64,000 bases of DNA from Maritimibacter sp. 55A14 (GCF_003122205.1 NZ_QEYE01000018.1:1-64000), one strand, 5' to 3'; positions 41,895 through 52,888 are shown, numbered from the stretch's first letter. Translations and numbers: made by a program. Notes: a model not told the origin generated them from the sequence alone.

Positions 41895-43220
41895 TCAGGC
41901 CAGCATGCCGAGCGGGTTTTCCAGGTGCGTCTTGACCGCGGCCAGAAATTCCGCGCCGAGCGCACCGTCGATGACACGGTGGTCGACCGAGAGCGTGCAG
42001 GACATCACAGTGGCGGTGGTCAACTCGCCATCCGCGCCGACAACGGGTTTGCGGACCCCGGCGCCCACGGCCAGGATCGAGCCGTGCGGCGGATTGATGA
42101 CGGCGTCGAAATTCTCGATCCCGAACATGCCAAGATTGGAGATCGCAAAGCTGCCGCCGACATATTCATGCGGCGCGAGCTTGCGGTCGCGGGCGCGGCT
42201 GGCGAGATCCTTCATTTCCGCCGAGAGCGTCGAGAGCGTCTTGAGATGCGCGTCCTTGAGGACCGGAGTGAAGAGCCCGCCTTCGACCGCGACGGCCACC
42301 GCCACATCCGAGGGTTTGAGTTTCAGTATCCGGTCACTGGCCCAGACCGCGTTGCAGTCGGGGACTTCCTGCAGGGCCAGCGCGCAGGCCTTAATGATGA
42401 AGTCGTTGACCGAGAGTTTCACGCCGCGCTCTTCAAGCTGCTTGTTGAGCTGGGAGCGGAATTTCAGCAGCGCGTCCAGTTCGATATCACGGCGAAGGTA
42501 AAAATGCGGGATGGTCTGCTTGGCCTCGGTCAGGCGAGCGGCCACGGTGCGGCGCATGCCGTCGAGCGGCATTTCCTCGTAGTCACGATCCGCGAACATC
42601 TTGGCCACCTGATCCGCCGACGGGCCGGACGGGGCGGCCGCCTGCGCCGCAGGGGCGGCTTTGGCGGCGGGCGCTTTGGCGGCCTCGGCTGGCTTTGCGT
42701 CCTCCACATCGGCCCTGACGATGCGGCCATGCGGGCCGGAGCCCTTGATCGCGGTCAGATCGAGGCCCTTCTCGGCGGCGATCCGGCGGGCGAGGGGGGA
42801 GGCGAAGATACGCTCCCCCTCCGCGGTTTCCGGGGCGGCCGGGGCCCTGGTGTCCGGGCCGTTCCCACTTTCAGGTTTCGTGGCCGTGTCTTCGGATTTC
42901 GCGGGCTTGTCTTCCGTCTTCGGCTTCTCGGAGCCGTCGCCGCCCGCGGTGTCGCTCTCGATATCCTCAGCGCTCTCGCCTTCCTCCAGCAGCACGGCGA
43001 TGGGCGTGTTGACGGCGACATTGGCGGTGCCCTCGGAGATAAGGATCTTGCCGATCCGGCCCTCGTCGACGGCCTCGAATTCCATCGTCGCCTTATCGGT
43101 CTCGATCTCGGCCAGAAGATCGCCGGAGGAGACCTCGTCACCCTCCTTGACCAGCCATTTCGCAAGCGTGCCTTCCTCCATCGTCGGAGACAGCGCGGGC
43201 ATGAGAATTTCAGTGGGCAT
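41895..43220 (-). CDS. pdhC: pyruvate dehydrogenase E2, dihydrolipoamide acetyltransferase
   Basis: 441 residues in three domains: lipoyl (residues 1-80, lysine in ETDKATMEF), a proline/charged linker with the E1/E3-binding domain ([36 protein letters not shown], about 130-170), and the catalytic core with [14 protein letters not shown] near the C-terminus. It transfers acetyl from lipoate to CoA. It lies 12 bases after pdhB. The DNA of its lipoyl domain is nearly identical to that of pdhB. Confidence 0.95.
   Translation of the reverse strand: MPTEILMPALSPTMEEGTLAKWLVKEGDEVSSGDLLAEIETDKATMEFEAVDEGRIGKILISEGTANVAVNTPIAVLLEEGESAEDIESDTAGGDGSEKPKTEDKPAKSEDTATKPESGNGPDTRAPAAPETAEGERIFASPLARRIAAEKGLDLTAIKGSGPHGRIVRADVEDAKPAEAAKAPAAKAAPAAQAAAPSGPSADQVAKMFADRDYEEMPLDGMRRTVAARLTEAKQTIPHFYLRRDIELDALLKFRSQLNKQLEERGVKLSVNDFIIKACALALQEVPDCNAVWASDRILKLKPSDVAVAVAVEGGLFTPVLKDAHLKTLSTLSAEMKDLASRARDRKLAPHEYVGGSFAISNLGMFGIENFDAVINPPHGSILAVGAGVRKPVVGADGELTTATVMSCTLSVDHRVIDGALGAEFLAAVKTHLENPLGMLA
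42953..43220 (-). repeat. lipoyl-domain direct repeat, copy in pdhC
   Basis: These 268 bases align without gaps to 44342-44609; I count 14 differences by eye, about 95 percent identity. Most differences are silent or conservative. The likeness is higher than domain function requires and suggests recent copying or gene conversion. Confidence 0.85.
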
Positions 43221-43232
43221 GGGCGGCGCTCC

Positions 43233-44609
43233 TCAGCGGTATGTCACTTGCTTGACGGCGTCCAGCACCTCGGCGACCGAGGTCAGCGCCAGTTTCTCGA
43301 GGTTCGCGGCATAGGGCATGGGCACGTCCTTGCCGGTGCAGTTGATGACCGGCGCGTCGAGATAGTCGAACGCCTGCTGCATCAGCACTGCGGAAATGTG
43401 GTTGCCGATCGAGCAGACCGGCCAGCCCTCCTCGATGGTGACGCAGCGGTTGGTCTTCTTTACCGAGCGTATTACCGCGTCGGTGTCCATTGGTCTGAGC
43501 GTGCGCAGGTCGATCACCTCGGCCTCGATCCCGTCCTCGGCCAGCTTCTCGGCCGCTTCGAGTGCGTAGGTCATGCCGATGCCGAAGCTCACAAGCGTCA
43601 CGTCCGAGCCCTCGCGCCAGATGCGCGCCTTTCCCAGCGGGACGGTGAAATCGTCCATCACCGGCACTTCGAATGACTTGCCGTAGAGGATCTCGTTCTC
43701 CAGGAAAATCACCGGGTTGGGGTCGCGGATCGCGGATTTGAGCAGCCCCTTGGCGTCGGCGGCGGAATAGGGCTGCACCACCTTGAGTCCGGGGATCTGC
43801 GCGAACCAGGCGGCGTAGTCCTGGCTATGCTGGGCGGCAACGCGCGCCGCCGCGCCGTTGGGGCCGCGGAAGACCATAGGACATCCCATCTGGCCGCCGG
43901 ACATGTAGAGCGTCTTGGCCGCCGAGTTGATGATCTGGTCGATGGCCTGCATGGCGAAGTTCCAGGTCATGAATTCCACGATCGGGCGCAGCCCGCCGAA
44001 GGCGGCACCCACGCCCAGCCCGGCGAAGCCGTGCTCGGTGATCGGCGTGTCGATCACGCGCTTGGCCCCGAATTCGTCCAGCAGCCCCTGCGTGACCTTG
44101 TAGGCGCCCTGGTATTCGGCCACTTCCTCGCCCATCACGAAGACGCTGTCGTCGCGCCGCATCTCCTCGGCCATCGCATCGCGCAGTGCCTCGCGCATCG
44201 CGGTGGATTTCATCTCGGTCCCTTCGGGGATCTCGGGGTCTTGCGGGGCGGGTTCGGATTTCGGTTTCGCGGGGGACTTGGAGGATGCGGGCTCCGCCTT
44301 TTCCGCGGGTTTGCTTTCGGTCTCGTCGCCGCCCGACTCGGCGCTCTCGATATCCTCCGCGCTCTCGCCTTCCTCCAGCAGCACGGCGATGGGCGTGTTG
44401 ACGGCGACATTGGCGGTGCCCTCGGAGATAAGGATCTTGCCGATCCGCCCCTCGTCGACGGCCTCGAATTCCATCGTCGCCTTGTCGGTCTCGATCTCGG
44501 CCAGGATGTCGCCGGAGGCGACCTCGTCGCCCTCCTTGACCAGCCATTTGGCGAGCGTGCCTTCCTCCATCGTCGGAGACAGCGCGGGCATAAGAATCTC
44601 GGTAGGCAT
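43233..44609 (-). CDS. pdhB: pyruvate dehydrogenase E1 beta subunit with lipoyl domain
   Basis: 458 residues. Residues 1-80 are a lipoyl domain ([17 protein letters not shown], lysine in ETDKATMEF), then an Ala/Pro/Lys linker (about 100-130), then E1 beta ([65 protein letters not shown]). Carrying its own lipoyl domain on E1 beta is a known alphaproteobacterial feature. ATG at 44609 is set by the match to the pdhC lipoyl start. It sits 13 bases after pdhA. Confidence 0.95.
   Translation of the reverse strand: MPTEILMPALSPTMEEGTLAKWLVKEGDEVASGDILAEIETDKATMEFEAVDEGRIGKILISEGTANVAVNTPIAVLLEEGESAEDIESAESGGDETESKPAEKAEPASSKSPAKPKSEPAPQDPEIPEGTEMKSTAMREALRDAMAEEMRRDDSVFVMGEEVAEYQGAYKVTQGLLDEFGAKRVIDTPITEHGFAGLGVGAAFGGLRPIVEFMTWNFAMQAIDQIINSAAKTLYMSGGQMGCPMVFRGPNGAAARVAAQHSQDYAAWFAQIPGLKVVQPYSAADAKGLLKSAIRDPNPVIFLENEILYGKSFEVPVMDDFTVPLGKARIWREGSDVTLVSFGIGMTYALEAAEKLAEDGIEAEVIDLRTLRPMDTDAVIRSVKKTNRCVTIEEGWPVCSIGNHISAVLMQQAFDYLDAPVINCTGKDVPMPYAANLEKLALTSVAEVLDAVKQVTYR
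44342..44609 (-). repeat. lipoyl-domain direct repeat, copy in pdhB
   Basis: Partner of 42953-43220, offset by exactly 1389 bases and co-linear to the start codon. Identity drops sharply on the linker side. Confidence 0.85.
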
Positions 44610-44622
44610 GTGCGGTCTCTCC

Positions 44623-45633
44623 TCAGGCTTCCTGCGGCACTTCGGTGGCGTAGATGTCGGTCCAGAGCTCGCCCTCATCGGGCTCCGGGCTTTCCTTGGC
44701 GAAGTCGGCGGCGGCGTTGATCGTGGCCTTGATTTCCTTGTCGATGGCCTTGAGGTCCTCCTCGCCCGCATGCTTGCCCGCAATCAGCACGTCGCGGATA
44801 TGCTCGATCGGATCCTTCTCGTCGCGGATTTTCTGAACCTCTTCGCGGGTGCGGTATTTGGCCGGGTCGGACATGGAATGACCGCGATAGCGGTAGGTTT
44901 TCATCTCCAGGATATAGGGGCCCTTGCCCGCGCGGCAGTGCTTGACCGCCTTCTCGCCCGCTGCCTTGACGGCCTCGACATCCATGCCGTCCACGGCCTC
45001 GCCCGGAATGCCGAATGGCTCTCCGCGCGTGTAGATCTCCGGCGTGGAGGTCGACCGCTTCTGCGATGTACCCATGGCGTACTGGTTGTTCTCGATCACG
45101 AAGATCACCGGCAGCTTCCAGAGGCTCGCCATGTTGAAGGTCTCGTAGACCTGGCCCTGGTTCGCGGCGCCGTCGCCGAAATAGGTGAAGGTGACACGGC
45201 CGTTCTCGCGATACTGGTCCGCGAAGGCCAGTCCGGCGCCCAGCGGGACGTTGGCGCCGACGATGCCATGGCCGCCGTAGAAATGCTTGTCCTTGGAGAA
45301 CATGTGCATCGAGCCGCCCTTGCCGCGCGAATAGCCGCCGTCGCGTCCCGTCAACTCGGCCATGACACCGTCAGGGTCCATCCCGCAGGCCAGCATATGC
45401 CCGTGGTCGCGATAGGTGGTGATGCGCTTGTCGCCTTCCTCGGACGCGGCCTCCAACCCCACGACGACGGCTTCCTGACCGATATAGAGATGGCAGAACC
45501 CGCCGATCAGCCCCATGCCATAAAGCTGGCCCGCCTTTTCCTCGAATCGCCGGATCAGCAGCATGTCCCGGTAGAATTGGAGAAGCTCTTCCTTCGAGGC
45601 ACTTGATTTGTTGGAGGTTTTTCGGGTGGCCAT
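44623..45633 (-). CDS. pdhA: pyruvate dehydrogenase E1 alpha subunit
   Basis: 336 residues. The thiamine diphosphate site is [12 protein letters not shown] ... [24 protein letters not shown], and the phosphorylation-loop-like [20 protein letters not shown] is present. With PdhB it decarboxylates pyruvate and acetylates the lipoyl domain. It opens the pdhABC operon; a perfect TATAAT on the minus strand lies at 45679-45684. Confidence 0.96.
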   Translation of the reverse strand: MATRKTSNKSSASKEELLQFYRDMLLIRRFEEKAGQLYGMGLIGGFCHLYIGQEAVVVGLEAASEEGDKRITTYRDHGHMLACGMDPDGVMAELTGRDGGYSRGKGGSMHMFSKDKHFYGGHGIVGANVPLGAGLAFADQYRENGRVTFTYFGDGAANQGQVYETFNMASLWKLPVIFVIENNQYAMGTSQKRSTSTPEIYTRGEPFGIPGEAVDGMDVEAVKAAGEKAVKHCRAGKGPYILEMKTYRYRGHSMSDPAKYRTREEVQKIRDEKDPIEHIRDVLIAGKHAGEEDLKAIDKEIKATINAAADFAKESPEPDEGELWTDIYATEVPQEA

Positions 45634-45678
45634 GATGCGCGATCCCCTAGCTTTAAAAGTAGTTCAACATTAAACAAT

Positions 45679-45684
45679 ATTATA
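45679..45684 (-). promoter_or_regulatory. -10 box before pdhA
   Basis: TATAAT on the minus strand, preceded by TG-containing sequence, 46 bases before pdhA in an AT-rich patch. No good -35 box is seen at standard distance, so an activator or an extended -10 may be used. Confidence 0.45.
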
Positions 45685-45750
45685 TAACGCAGGAGTCGCC
45701 GCAACGCACGGAAAAATTGCGAGGGTGGCCGATGGCCGGAGTCGAGCGGT

Positions 45751-46053
45751 TCAGCGGATGATGATTTCGTCAGCCCGGATCAGGCCAAGCACCTTGCGGG
45801 CCTGCTCGTCGAGCAGGTCGAGGTCGAGATAGCTGTCGGACATTCGCCTTGTGCGGTTTTCCATCCAGGCGATCTCGCGCCGCAGGGCCTCGCGTTCGGC
45901 CTTCAGCGCGTCACCCTCGGCCTCAAGCTGGATGCGGCGGAACAGGCCGTAATCCCCCTGCACGGCGGCGAATGTGAAATACGCGCCGAGTGACATGGCC
46001 AGGGTCAGATAAATCGCCGCGCCGATCGCGGGGCGCCCGTTTCCTGGGGACAT
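45751..46053 (-). CDS. FtsB/DivIC-family septum formation initiator
   Basis: 100 residues: short cytoplasmic N-terminus, one membrane helix (GAAIYLTLAMSLGAYFTFAAVQG), a coiled coil (RRIQLEAEGDALKAEREALRREIAWMENR) and the LDEQARKVLGLIRADEIII end typical of FtsB-like proteins. It should sit in the divisome with FtsL and FtsQ. Its place upstream of pdhA is common in this family of bacteria. Confidence 0.88.
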   Translation of the reverse strand: MSPGNGRPAIGAAIYLTLAMSLGAYFTFAAVQGDYGLFRRIQLEAEGDALKAEREALRREIAWMENRTRRMSDSYLDLDLLDEQARKVLGLIRADEIIIR

Positions 46054-46190
46054 AACCGTCTACTGCCTCTACATGCCGCGTCTTTTGTCGCGCGGCTGAA
46101 GGCCACTCTGCCACAGGTGATTCGCCTTGTGAATCCCCCATCCCTTAAAAAGCGGTGCGGTGGCGGAAAAGCCCCGGCCGCGCCGCAGGT

Positions 46191-47084
46191 TCAGCCCGCC
46201 ACGGAGGCCGCGTGGATGCTGTCGATGGTGGCGGCCAGCGTGGCGTTGAATTCTGCATCGGACTGGTCGGCCGAAAGCCCCTCTGTCAGCGCACGGGAAA
46301 AGGAGGCGACCACGCCCGCATTCTGTGCCAGCCGGGCATTTGCCTCGTCCCGCGAATACCCCCCGGAGAGCGCGACGACCCGCATCACCGCCGGATGATC
46401 CACCAGCGGATGGTAGAGATTGGCAACCTCCGGCAGGGTGAGTTTCAGCATCACTTCCTGGCCTTCCGGCAGGGCGTCGAGATTGCGGGCGATCTCGGCC
46501 AGCAGAAACTCCTCGGCTGCCGCTTTGTCGTCGATGCTGATCGTCACTTCGGGCTCGATGATCGGGATCAGCCCGTGGCCGAGGATATGGCGGCCGATCT
46601 CGAATTGCTGATCGACGATCGCGCGGATGCCCGCGGGCGCGGCCGCGTCGATGACCGAGCGCATCTTGGTGCCGAATATGCCCGCCGCCTTGGCGCGCTC
46701 CAGCAGCGCATCGAGATCGGGCATCGGCTTCATCAGCCGCACGCCGTCGGCGCTGTCCGCCAACCCCTTGTCGACCTTCAGGAAGGGGACCACGCGGCGG
46801 TCCTCCCACAGGTAGGTGGCCGAGGGCTTGCCCGCGATCTGCCGATCCATCGTCATCTCGAAGAGGATCGCGCCGATCACCCGATCGCCGGTGAAGGCGG
46901 GGGCCTGGGCGATGCGCGCGCGCATCTGGTGGATCAGGTCGAACATCTCGGCCTCGGAGCCATAGGCGTCTTCTCCGATGCCGTAGAGCTTCAGCGCCTT
47001 GGGCGTGGAGCCGCCGCTCTGGTCCAGCGCCGCGATGAAGCCCTTGCCGCTGCGCATCTGCTCTGCCTGGGTCTGGTTGGTCAT
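46191..47084 (-). CDS. class I fructose-bisphosphate aldolase
   Basis: 297-residue class I aldolase ([51 protein letters not shown] with the likely Schiff-base lysine, [18 protein letters not shown]). It splits fructose 1,6-bisphosphate into two trioses without metal. ATG at 47084 has GGAG 6 bases upstream and is preferred over GTG at 47096. It follows pgk on the same strand. Confidence 0.93.
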   Translation of the reverse strand: MTNQTQAEQMRSGKGFIAALDQSGGSTPKALKLYGIGEDAYGSEAEMFDLIHQMRARIAQAPAFTGDRVIGAILFEMTMDRQIAGKPSATYLWEDRRVVPFLKVDKGLADSADGVRLMKPMPDLDALLERAKAAGIFGTKMRSVIDAAAPAGIRAIVDQQFEIGRHILGHGLIPIIEPEVTISIDDKAAAEEFLLAEIARNLDALPEGQEVMLKLTLPEVANLYHPLVDHPAVMRVVALSGGYSRDEANARLAQNAGVVASFSRALTEGLSADQSDAEFNATLAATIDSIHAASVAG

Positions 47085-47176
47085 CTCGCTCTCCACTCTC
47101 GGCCGACAATGATTTCCCGCGACAATACCGGGACGCGGGCGCCCCTGCGCCTGTCTAGGTCAAGGCGCGTGGCTTT

Positions 47177-48376
47177 TCAATCGGCCCGCGCGCAGGCTTC
47201 CAGTGCCGCCACGCCGGGCAATGTCTTGCCCTCCATCCACTCCAGGAAGGCGCCGCCGGCGGTGGAGATATAGCTGAAATCCCCGGCCACCCCGGCATGG
47301 TTGAGCGCCGCCACCGTGTCGCCGCCGCCGGCCACGCTGACCAGCGCGCCGGAGCGGCTGAGTTCGGCGGCCATCTTGGCGGCGGCCGTGGTGGCGGCGT
47401 CGAAGGGCGCGATCTCGAAAGCGCCCAGCGGGCCATTCCAGATCAGCGTGCGGCAGGCGCGGAAGGCGCTGGTGATGCGCGCCACGCTCTCGGGGCCGGC
47501 GTCGAGGATCATCGCGTCCTCGGGGCAACGCGCGGCGTCCACGACCGAATGCGGGGCATCCGCCCGGAACTCCCGCGCGACGACCACATCCGAGGGCAGC
47601 AGGATCTCGCAGCCCGTCTCCGCCGCGCAGTCCATGATCTCGGCGGCGGTGCCGGTCATGTCGTGTTCGGCCAGCGACCGGCCGATGCCGATATGCTGCG
47701 AGGCCAGGAAGGTGTTTGCCATAGCGCCGCCGATCACCAGCTTGTCCACCTTGCGGATCAGGTTCGACAGCAGTTCGATCTTGGTGGAGACCTTGGCGCC
47801 CCCCACGACCGCCAGGACCGGGCGTTCCGGAGTGGTCAGCGCGGCTTCGAGTGCGCGCAGTTCCGCCTCCATCAGCCGGCCCGCGCAGCACGGCAGCAGA
47901 TGCGCCAGCCCCTCGGTGGAGGCATGCGCCCGATGCGCGGTGGAAAAGGCGTCGTTGACATAGACATCGCCCAGCGCCGCCAGGGTCGCGGCGAAATCGG
48001 CATCGTTGGCCTCCTCGCCGGGATGGAATCGGACATTTTCCAGCAGCAGCACGTCGTCGCCCGCCACCAGCCCCGCGGCGCGCGCCGGCGCCTCCTCCAG
48101 CGTGGCGAACCCCACCAGCCGGCCCAGCGCGCGCTCCAGCGCGGGCAGGACGACGGCCAGCGACATCTCCGGCACGGCCTTGCCCTTGGGGCGGCCGAAA
48201 TGCGCGAGCAGGATCGGCTTGCCGCCGGCCGCGATGATGTCGTTCACGGTGGGCAGGATGCGCCTGATACGGGTGTCGTCGGTGACCAGCCCGCCCGAGA
48301 CCGGCACGTTGATGTCCACCCGCACCAGCACGCGCTTGCCGGCCAGTTCCATGTCGTCGAGGGTCTTCCAGGCCAT
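47177..48376 (-). CDS. pgk: phosphoglycerate kinase
   Basis: 399-residue Pgk ([76 protein letters not shown]). It makes ATP and 3-phosphoglycerate from 1,3-bisphosphoglycerate, acting directly after Gap, whose gene lies upstream with only a 47-codon gene between. Confidence 0.97.
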   Translation of the reverse strand: MAWKTLDDMELAGKRVLVRVDINVPVSGGLVTDDTRIRRILPTVNDIIAAGGKPILLAHFGRPKGKAVPEMSLAVVLPALERALGRLVGFATLEEAPARAAGLVAGDDVLLLENVRFHPGEEANDADFAATLAALGDVYVNDAFSTAHRAHASTEGLAHLLPCCAGRLMEAELRALEAALTTPERPVLAVVGGAKVSTKIELLSNLIRKVDKLVIGGAMANTFLASQHIGIGRSLAEHDMTGTAAEIMDCAAETGCEILLPSDVVVAREFRADAPHSVVDAARCPEDAMILDAGPESVARITSAFRACRTLIWNGPLGAFEIAPFDAATTAAAKMAAELSRSGALVSVAGGGDTVAALNHAGVAGDFSYISTAGGAFLEWMEGKTLPGVAALEACARAD

Positions 48377-48411
48377 GTCGTCTCCTGCTCAGGCGGACCG
48401 TGGCGCGGGGT

Positions 48412-48555
48412 CTAGCGCCAGAAGGCCAGCCATTCGGTCAGTTCGGTGAGCTTCTGAACCAGGAACAGAGTGTTCGCCCAGTCGAAGATCTGCGCGTCGA
48501 TCACCAGCAGCAGGACCAGGGCCAGCGCCAGGAAGAGTGCGATCCTGTCGGTCAT
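48412..48555 (-). CDS. 47-residue membrane protein between gap and pgk
   Basis: MTDRIALFLALALVLLLVID begins a single membrane helix, followed by an amphipathic end (LVQKLTELTEWLAFWR). It lies 23 bases after gap and 35 before pgk. I recall similar short proteins between these genes in related bacteria. No function is known to me; a membrane tether or regulator for glycolytic enzymes would be speculation. Confidence 0.7.
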   Translation of the reverse strand: MTDRIALFLALALVLLLVIDAQIFDWANTLFLVQKLTELTEWLAFWR

Positions 48556-48578
48556 GGCCCCGGCCCCCGCCCGCGCGA

Positions 48579-49580
48579 TCAGAGTTGCCGGCCCATTGCC
48601 ACGGCCATGTCGGCCATGCGGCAGGAGAAGCCCCATTCGTTATCGTACCAGGCCAGCACCCGCACCAGGCGGCCGCCCACGACCTTGGTCTGGTCGGGCG
48701 CGAAGATCGACGACTCGGTGGTGTGATTGAAGTCGATGGAAACCTTGGGCTCGGGATCCCAGGCCAGGATGCCGGCCATCGCGCCTTCCGCGGCCTTGCG
48801 CGCGGCTTCGTTGACCTCCTCCACGGTCACGTCGCGGCCCGCGACGAAGCTCAGATCGACGGCCGAGACATTGGGCGTGGGCACGCGCATCGCGGTGCCG
48901 TCGAGCTTCCCGGCCAGTTCCGGCAGTACCTCGCCCAGCGCCTTGGCCGCGCCGGTGGAGGTCGGGATCATCGCCATCGCCGCGGCGCGCGCCCGGTAGA
49001 GGTCCTTGTGGCGGCGGTCCAGCGTCGGCTGGTCGCCGGTATAGCTGTGGATGGTGGTCATGATGCCGCTCTCGATGCCGAAGGCGTCATGCATCACCTT
49101 GGCCACCGGGGCCAGGCAGTTGGTGGTGCAGGAGCCGTTGGAGATTACCAGTTCGGACGGCTTCATGTCCTTGTCGTTCACGCCGAAGACCACGGTGCGG
49201 TCCGCGCCCTTGGCGGGGGCAGAGACCAACACCCGCCTGGCGCCATGCTCCAGATGCACGGCCGCCGCCTCGCGCGAGTTGAACTTGCCGGAACATTCCA
49301 GGACGATGTCGCAACCCGACCAGTCCAACTCATGCGGGTCGTAGGTGGAGAAGACCTTGATCGGCCCGCGGCCCAGATCCATCGTGTCGCCCTCGACCCG
49401 GATATCGCCGCGGAACCGGCCATGTACGCTGTCATAGCGCATCAGGTGGGCGTTGGTCTCGATCGGGCCGGTCGCGTTCATCTTGACGACCTCCACATCG
49501 TTGCGCCCGCTCTCGATGATATGGCCAAGGGTGCAGCGGCCGATCCGGCCCATTCCGTTGATCCCGACGGTGATGGTCAT
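48579..49580 (-). CDS. gap: glyceraldehyde-3-phosphate dehydrogenase
   Basis: 333-residue GAPDH. NAD-binding VGINGMGRIGR opens the protein; the active-site cysteine lies in NGSCTTNCLAP (Gly replaces the usual Ala) and HSYTGDQPTLD and AWYDNEWGFSCRM follow. ATG at 49580 has AGGAG 8 bases upstream; the open frame further up is not conserved. An imperfect LacI-type dyad lies about 90 bases upstream. Confidence 0.96.
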   Translation of the reverse strand: MTITVGINGMGRIGRCTLGHIIESGRNDVEVVKMNATGPIETNAHLMRYDSVHGRFRGDIRVEGDTMDLGRGPIKVFSTYDPHELDWSGCDIVLECSGKFNSREAAAVHLEHGARRVLVSAPAKGADRTVVFGVNDKDMKPSELVISNGSCTTNCLAPVAKVMHDAFGIESGIMTTIHSYTGDQPTLDRRHKDLYRARAAAMAMIPTSTGAAKALGEVLPELAGKLDGTAMRVPTPNVSAVDLSFVAGRDVTVEEVNEAARKAAEGAMAGILAWDPEPKVSIDFNHTTESSIFAPDQTKVVGGRLVRVLAWYDNEWGFSCRMADMAVAMGRQL

Positions 49581-49666
49581 GGGAATACTCCTGCGCATGA
49601 TGGGTTTGGCGGCCATATAGCGGCCCTTGCGCGGGGCTGAAAGACGTAAAAGGCAGGCAGGCCGCA

Positions 49667-49682
49667 CTGTTAGCGCAAACTG
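49667..49682. promoter_or_regulatory. imperfect LacI-type dyad upstream of gap
   Basis: CTGTTAGC and GCAAACTG match as inverted repeats in 6 of 8 positions around a central CG, the shape of LacI/GalR-family operators. It lies upstream of gap. A LacI-family regulator of central carbon genes (CceR) is described in Rhodobacter sphaeroides; linking it here is inference. Confidence 0.35.
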
Positions 49683-49770
49683 CGACAAGCTTGCCGCGCC
49701 GCGCGCCGCGCGGCTTGCCTGACGCGGGCCGCAACGCTATCAGCGACAGGACCCGGGCGGAGGATCGGAC

Positions 49771-50736
49771 ATGAGCGGATTGCTGGCTCTCCTCGACGAT
49801 GTTGCGGCGATCGCCAAGGTTGCGGCGACGTCAGTCGACGATATCGCGGGCGCGGCGGCCAAGGCCGGTGGCAAGACCGCGGGCGTGCTGATCGACGACG
49901 CCGCTGTGACGCCGCGCTACGTGCACGGATTCGCGCCCGCGCGCGAGCTGCCGATCATCTGGCGGATCACCAAGGGATCCTTCCGCAACAAGCTCTTGGT
50001 GCTGCTGCCCGTGGCGATGGCGCTGTCGCATTTCGCGCCCTGGGCGATCACGCCGCTCCTGATGCTGGGCGGCGCCTATCTCTGTTTCGAGGGGGCCGAA
50101 AAGGTCTTCCATTTCCTCTTCCCGCATGGCGATCCGCATGTGGAGGCCGACATGGCCACCGGCGATCCGGGCCACCTTGAGGAACGCAAGGTCGCGGGGG
50201 CGATCAAGACCGATTTCATCCTGTCGGCCGAGATCATGACCATCGCGCTGTCCGAGATCCCGGCCGGCGCGTTCTGGATGCAGGCCGCGACACTGGCGCT
50301 GGTCGGCATCCTGGTGACGGTCGCGGTCTATGGCAGCGTGGCACTGATCGTGAAGATGGACGATATCGGGCTGCATCTCGCGGGCGCCGCCCGCACGGCG
50401 CCAGGCCGCGCGCTGGGGCGCGGGCTGGTGCGCGCCATGCCGCGGCTCATGAGCCTGCTCTCCACGGTGGGCACGGCGGCGATGCTCTGGGTCGGCGGCG
50501 CGATCGTCCTGCACGGGCTGGAAGTGCTGGCGCTGCCCGGTCCGGGCCACCTGATCCACGGCATCGCCCTGGCCGCCGCCCATGCCGCGCCCGCCGCGCT
50601 TGTCGGCGCCGTGGAATGGGCTGTGACCGCCGGGCTGAACGGGCTCTTCGGCCTCGCGCTGGGGCTCGCGCTGATCCCGGCCGCCACCCGTCTCGTGGGC
50701 CCGCTCATCGCCGCGCTGCGGCCGCGGGCGGACTGA
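49771..50736 (+). CDS. DUF808-family membrane protein (YedI-like)
   Basis: 321 residues with about six to eight hydrophobic segments and the DUF808 signatures LLALLDDVAAIAKVAA, IWRITKGSFRNKL, YLCFEGAEKVFHFLFP and GAIKTDFILSAEIMTIAL. Members are inner-membrane proteins of unknown function. It is the only plus-strand gene inside the carbon block, divergent from gap and convergent with tkt. Confidence 0.9.
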   Translation: MSGLLALLDDVAAIAKVAATSVDDIAGAAAKAGGKTAGVLIDDAAVTPRYVHGFAPARELPIIWRITKGSFRNKLLVLLPVAMALSHFAPWAITPLLMLGGAYLCFEGAEKVFHFLFPHGDPHVEADMATGDPGHLEERKVAGAIKTDFILSAEIMTIALSEIPAGAFWMQAATLALVGILVTVAVYGSVALIVKMDDIGLHLAGAARTAPGRALGRGLVRAMPRLMSLLSTVGTAAMLWVGGAIVLHGLEVLALPGPGHLIHGIALAAAHAAPAALVGAVEWAVTAGLNGLFGLALGLALIPAATRLVGPLIAALRPRAD

Positions 50737-50743
50737 CCGCCCG

Positions 50744-50820
50744 GTTTCTTCTTGCCCGAAATATCCTCGGGGGGCGGCCCCGCGCCGCGGGGCCGGGGGG
50801 CAGACAGCCCCCCAGCCCGG
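50744..50820. repeat. intergenic element with ATATCCTCGGGG motif and two hairpins
   Basis: TTTCTTCTTGCCCGAAATATCC leads (as one run with the next bases) into two GC hairpins: GGCCCCGC/GCGGGGCC at 50776-50794 and GGGGGGC/GCCCCCC at 50795-50813. I recall this A/T-centred motif with a purine tract as very frequent at gene ends in Rhodobacterales. It may serve as terminator for tkt and DUF808. Confidence 0.5.
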
Positions 50821-50824
50821 CCGG

Positions 50825-52888
50825 TCACTTCAGCAGCGACTTCACCTTCTCGGCGGTGGCCTCCGCGGTGATGCCGAAATGGGCGTAAAGTTCGGGCGCG
50901 GGCGCGGAGGCGCCGAAATCGTGCATCCCGATGAATCCCGACTTCTCGCGCCGGCCGCGCTCGCCATAGAGCCAACGGTCCCAGCCGAAGCGAATGCCGG
51001 CCTCCACGGCGACGCGAACCGGTCCGGCGGGCAGGACGCGCTTGCGATAGGCCTCGTCCTGGGCCTCGAACAGCTCCCAGCACGGCATCGAGACCACGCG
51101 CGTGCCGATGCCCTCGGCCTCCAGCAGCGCGCGGGCGGCCATCGCGATCTCCACCTCCGAGCCGGTGGCCAGCAGGATCGCCTTCCGTTTCGCCCCGGCC
51201 TCGGCCAGCACATAGGCGCCCTGCGCGGTCAGGTTCTTCACCTTGTGCTCGCGGCGCAGCGTGGGCAGGCCCTGCCGCGACAGCGCCAGCACCGAAGGGG
51301 TGCGCACACTGGTCAGCGCCAGTTCCCAGGCCTCGGCGGTCTCCACCGCGTCGGCGGGCCGGAAGACCCTTGTGTTGGGCGTGGCGCGGCAGATCGCCAG
51401 ATGCTCGACCGGTTGATGCGTCGGGCCGTCCTCGCCCAGCCCGATGCTGTCATGGGTCATCACATAGACCGTGGGCACCCCAATCAGGGCCGAGAGCCGC
51501 ATCGCGCCCCGCGCGTAGTCGGTGAAACACAGGAAGGTGCCGCCATAGGGACGGATGCCGCCATGCAGCGCCATGCCGTTCATCGCCGCCGCCATGCCGT
51601 GCTCGCGGATGCCGTAATAGACATAGCGGCCCTTGCGGTTGCCGGGCTCGAAAATGCCCAGATCGCCGGTCAGCGTGTTGTTGGAGCCGGTCAGGTCCGC
51701 CGAGCCGCCGATCGTCTCGGGCATCACCGGATTGATCACCTCCAGCGCCATCTCGCTGGCCTTGCGGGTGGCGACCTTGGGCGCCTCTTCGGAGAGCTGC
51801 TTCTTGAGTGCCTTGATCCGGGCCGAAAGCTGCGCTGGCGCTGCGCCCGAAAGCACGCGCTCGAAGGCACGCCGGCGGCCGGCGCCCTGTTCGGCGAGCC
51901 GGGCTTCCCAGGCCTGCCGCTCATCCGCGCCGCGCGCCCCGATTGCCGCCCATTGCGCGCGGATGTCGTCGGGGATCTCGAAGGGGCCGTAGGGCCAGCC
52001 GTAGATCTCGCGGGTGGCGGCGATCACGTCCTCGCCCAGCGGCGACCCATGCGCGGCCGAGGTGCCCTCCTTGCCCGGCGCGCCGAAGCCGATATGGGTG
52101 CGGCAGGCGATCAGCGTGGGCCGCGAGGATTTTCGCGCCGCGCTCAGCGCCCGGTCGATGTCGTCCGGGTCGTGCCCGTCGCAGGAGAGCACGTGCCAGC
52201 CCGCAGCCTGGAAGCGCTTCTTCTGGTCCGTCACGTCCGACAGTTCGATCTTGCCGTCGATGGAGATGCCGTTGTCGTCCCACAGCACGGTGAGCCGGCC
52301 CAGCCGCTGCCGCCCGGCAAGCCCGATCGCCTCGTGGCTGATGCCCTCCATCAGGCAGCCGTCGCCGGCGATCACCCAGGTGTGGTGGTCCACCAGCTTG
52401 CGCCCGAAACGCGCGCGCAGAGACTCCTCGGCCATCGCGAAGCCCACGGCGTTCGATATGCCCTGTCCGAGCGGCCCGGTCGTGGTCTCGACCCCCGCGG
52501 CATGGCCGTATTCGGGATGCCCCGCGGTCCGCGCGCCAAGCTGGCGGAAATTCCTGATCTCATCCAGCGTCATGTCCTCGTAGCCGGTCAGGTGCAGCAG
52601 CGCGTAGAGCAGCATAGAGCCATGCCCGGCGGACAGGATGAAACGGTCGCGGTCGGGCCAGGCGGGGGCGAAGGCGTCGAACTTGAGGTGCTTCTCGAAG
52701 AGCACCGTGGCCACGTCGGCCATGCCCATCGGCATGCCGGGATGGCCCGACTTGGCGGCCTGCACGGCGTCCATGGCCAGGGCGCGGATCGCGCAGGCGT
52801 TCTGCCAGTGCTGGGGATGGGTCTTGCGAAGATCGGCGATTTCCACTGGGGCGCGCTCCCTTGAGGTCGCTGTCGCGACATTGGACAT
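50825..52888 (-). CDS. tkt: transketolase
   Basis: 687-residue transketolase ([95 protein letters not shown]). It moves two-carbon units between sugar phosphates in the pentose phosphate and Calvin cycles. ATG at 52888 is the family start; the frame remains open upstream but without similarity. It is divergent from the coiled-coil/zapA pair. Confidence 0.96.
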   Translation of the reverse strand: MSNVATATSRERAPVEIADLRKTHPQHWQNACAIRALAMDAVQAAKSGHPGMPMGMADVATVLFEKHLKFDAFAPAWPDRDRFILSAGHGSMLLYALLHLTGYEDMTLDEIRNFRQLGARTAGHPEYGHAAGVETTTGPLGQGISNAVGFAMAEESLRARFGRKLVDHHTWVIAGDGCLMEGISHEAIGLAGRQRLGRLTVLWDDNGISIDGKIELSDVTDQKKRFQAAGWHVLSCDGHDPDDIDRALSAARKSSRPTLIACRTHIGFGAPGKEGTSAAHGSPLGEDVIAATREIYGWPYGPFEIPDDIRAQWAAIGARGADERQAWEARLAEQGAGRRRAFERVLSGAAPAQLSARIKALKKQLSEEAPKVATRKASEMALEVINPVMPETIGGSADLTGSNNTLTGDLGIFEPGNRKGRYVYYGIREHGMAAAMNGMALHGGIRPYGGTFLCFTDYARGAMRLSALIGVPTVYVMTHDSIGLGEDGPTHQPVEHLAICRATPNTRVFRPADAVETAEAWELALTSVRTPSVLALSRQGLPTLRREHKVKNLTAQGAYVLAEAGAKRKAILLATGSEVEIAMAARALLEAEGIGTRVVSMPCWELFEAQDEAYRKRVLPAGPVRVAVEAGIRFGWDRWLYGERGRREKSGFIGMHDFGASAPAPELYAHFGITAEATAEKVKSLLK

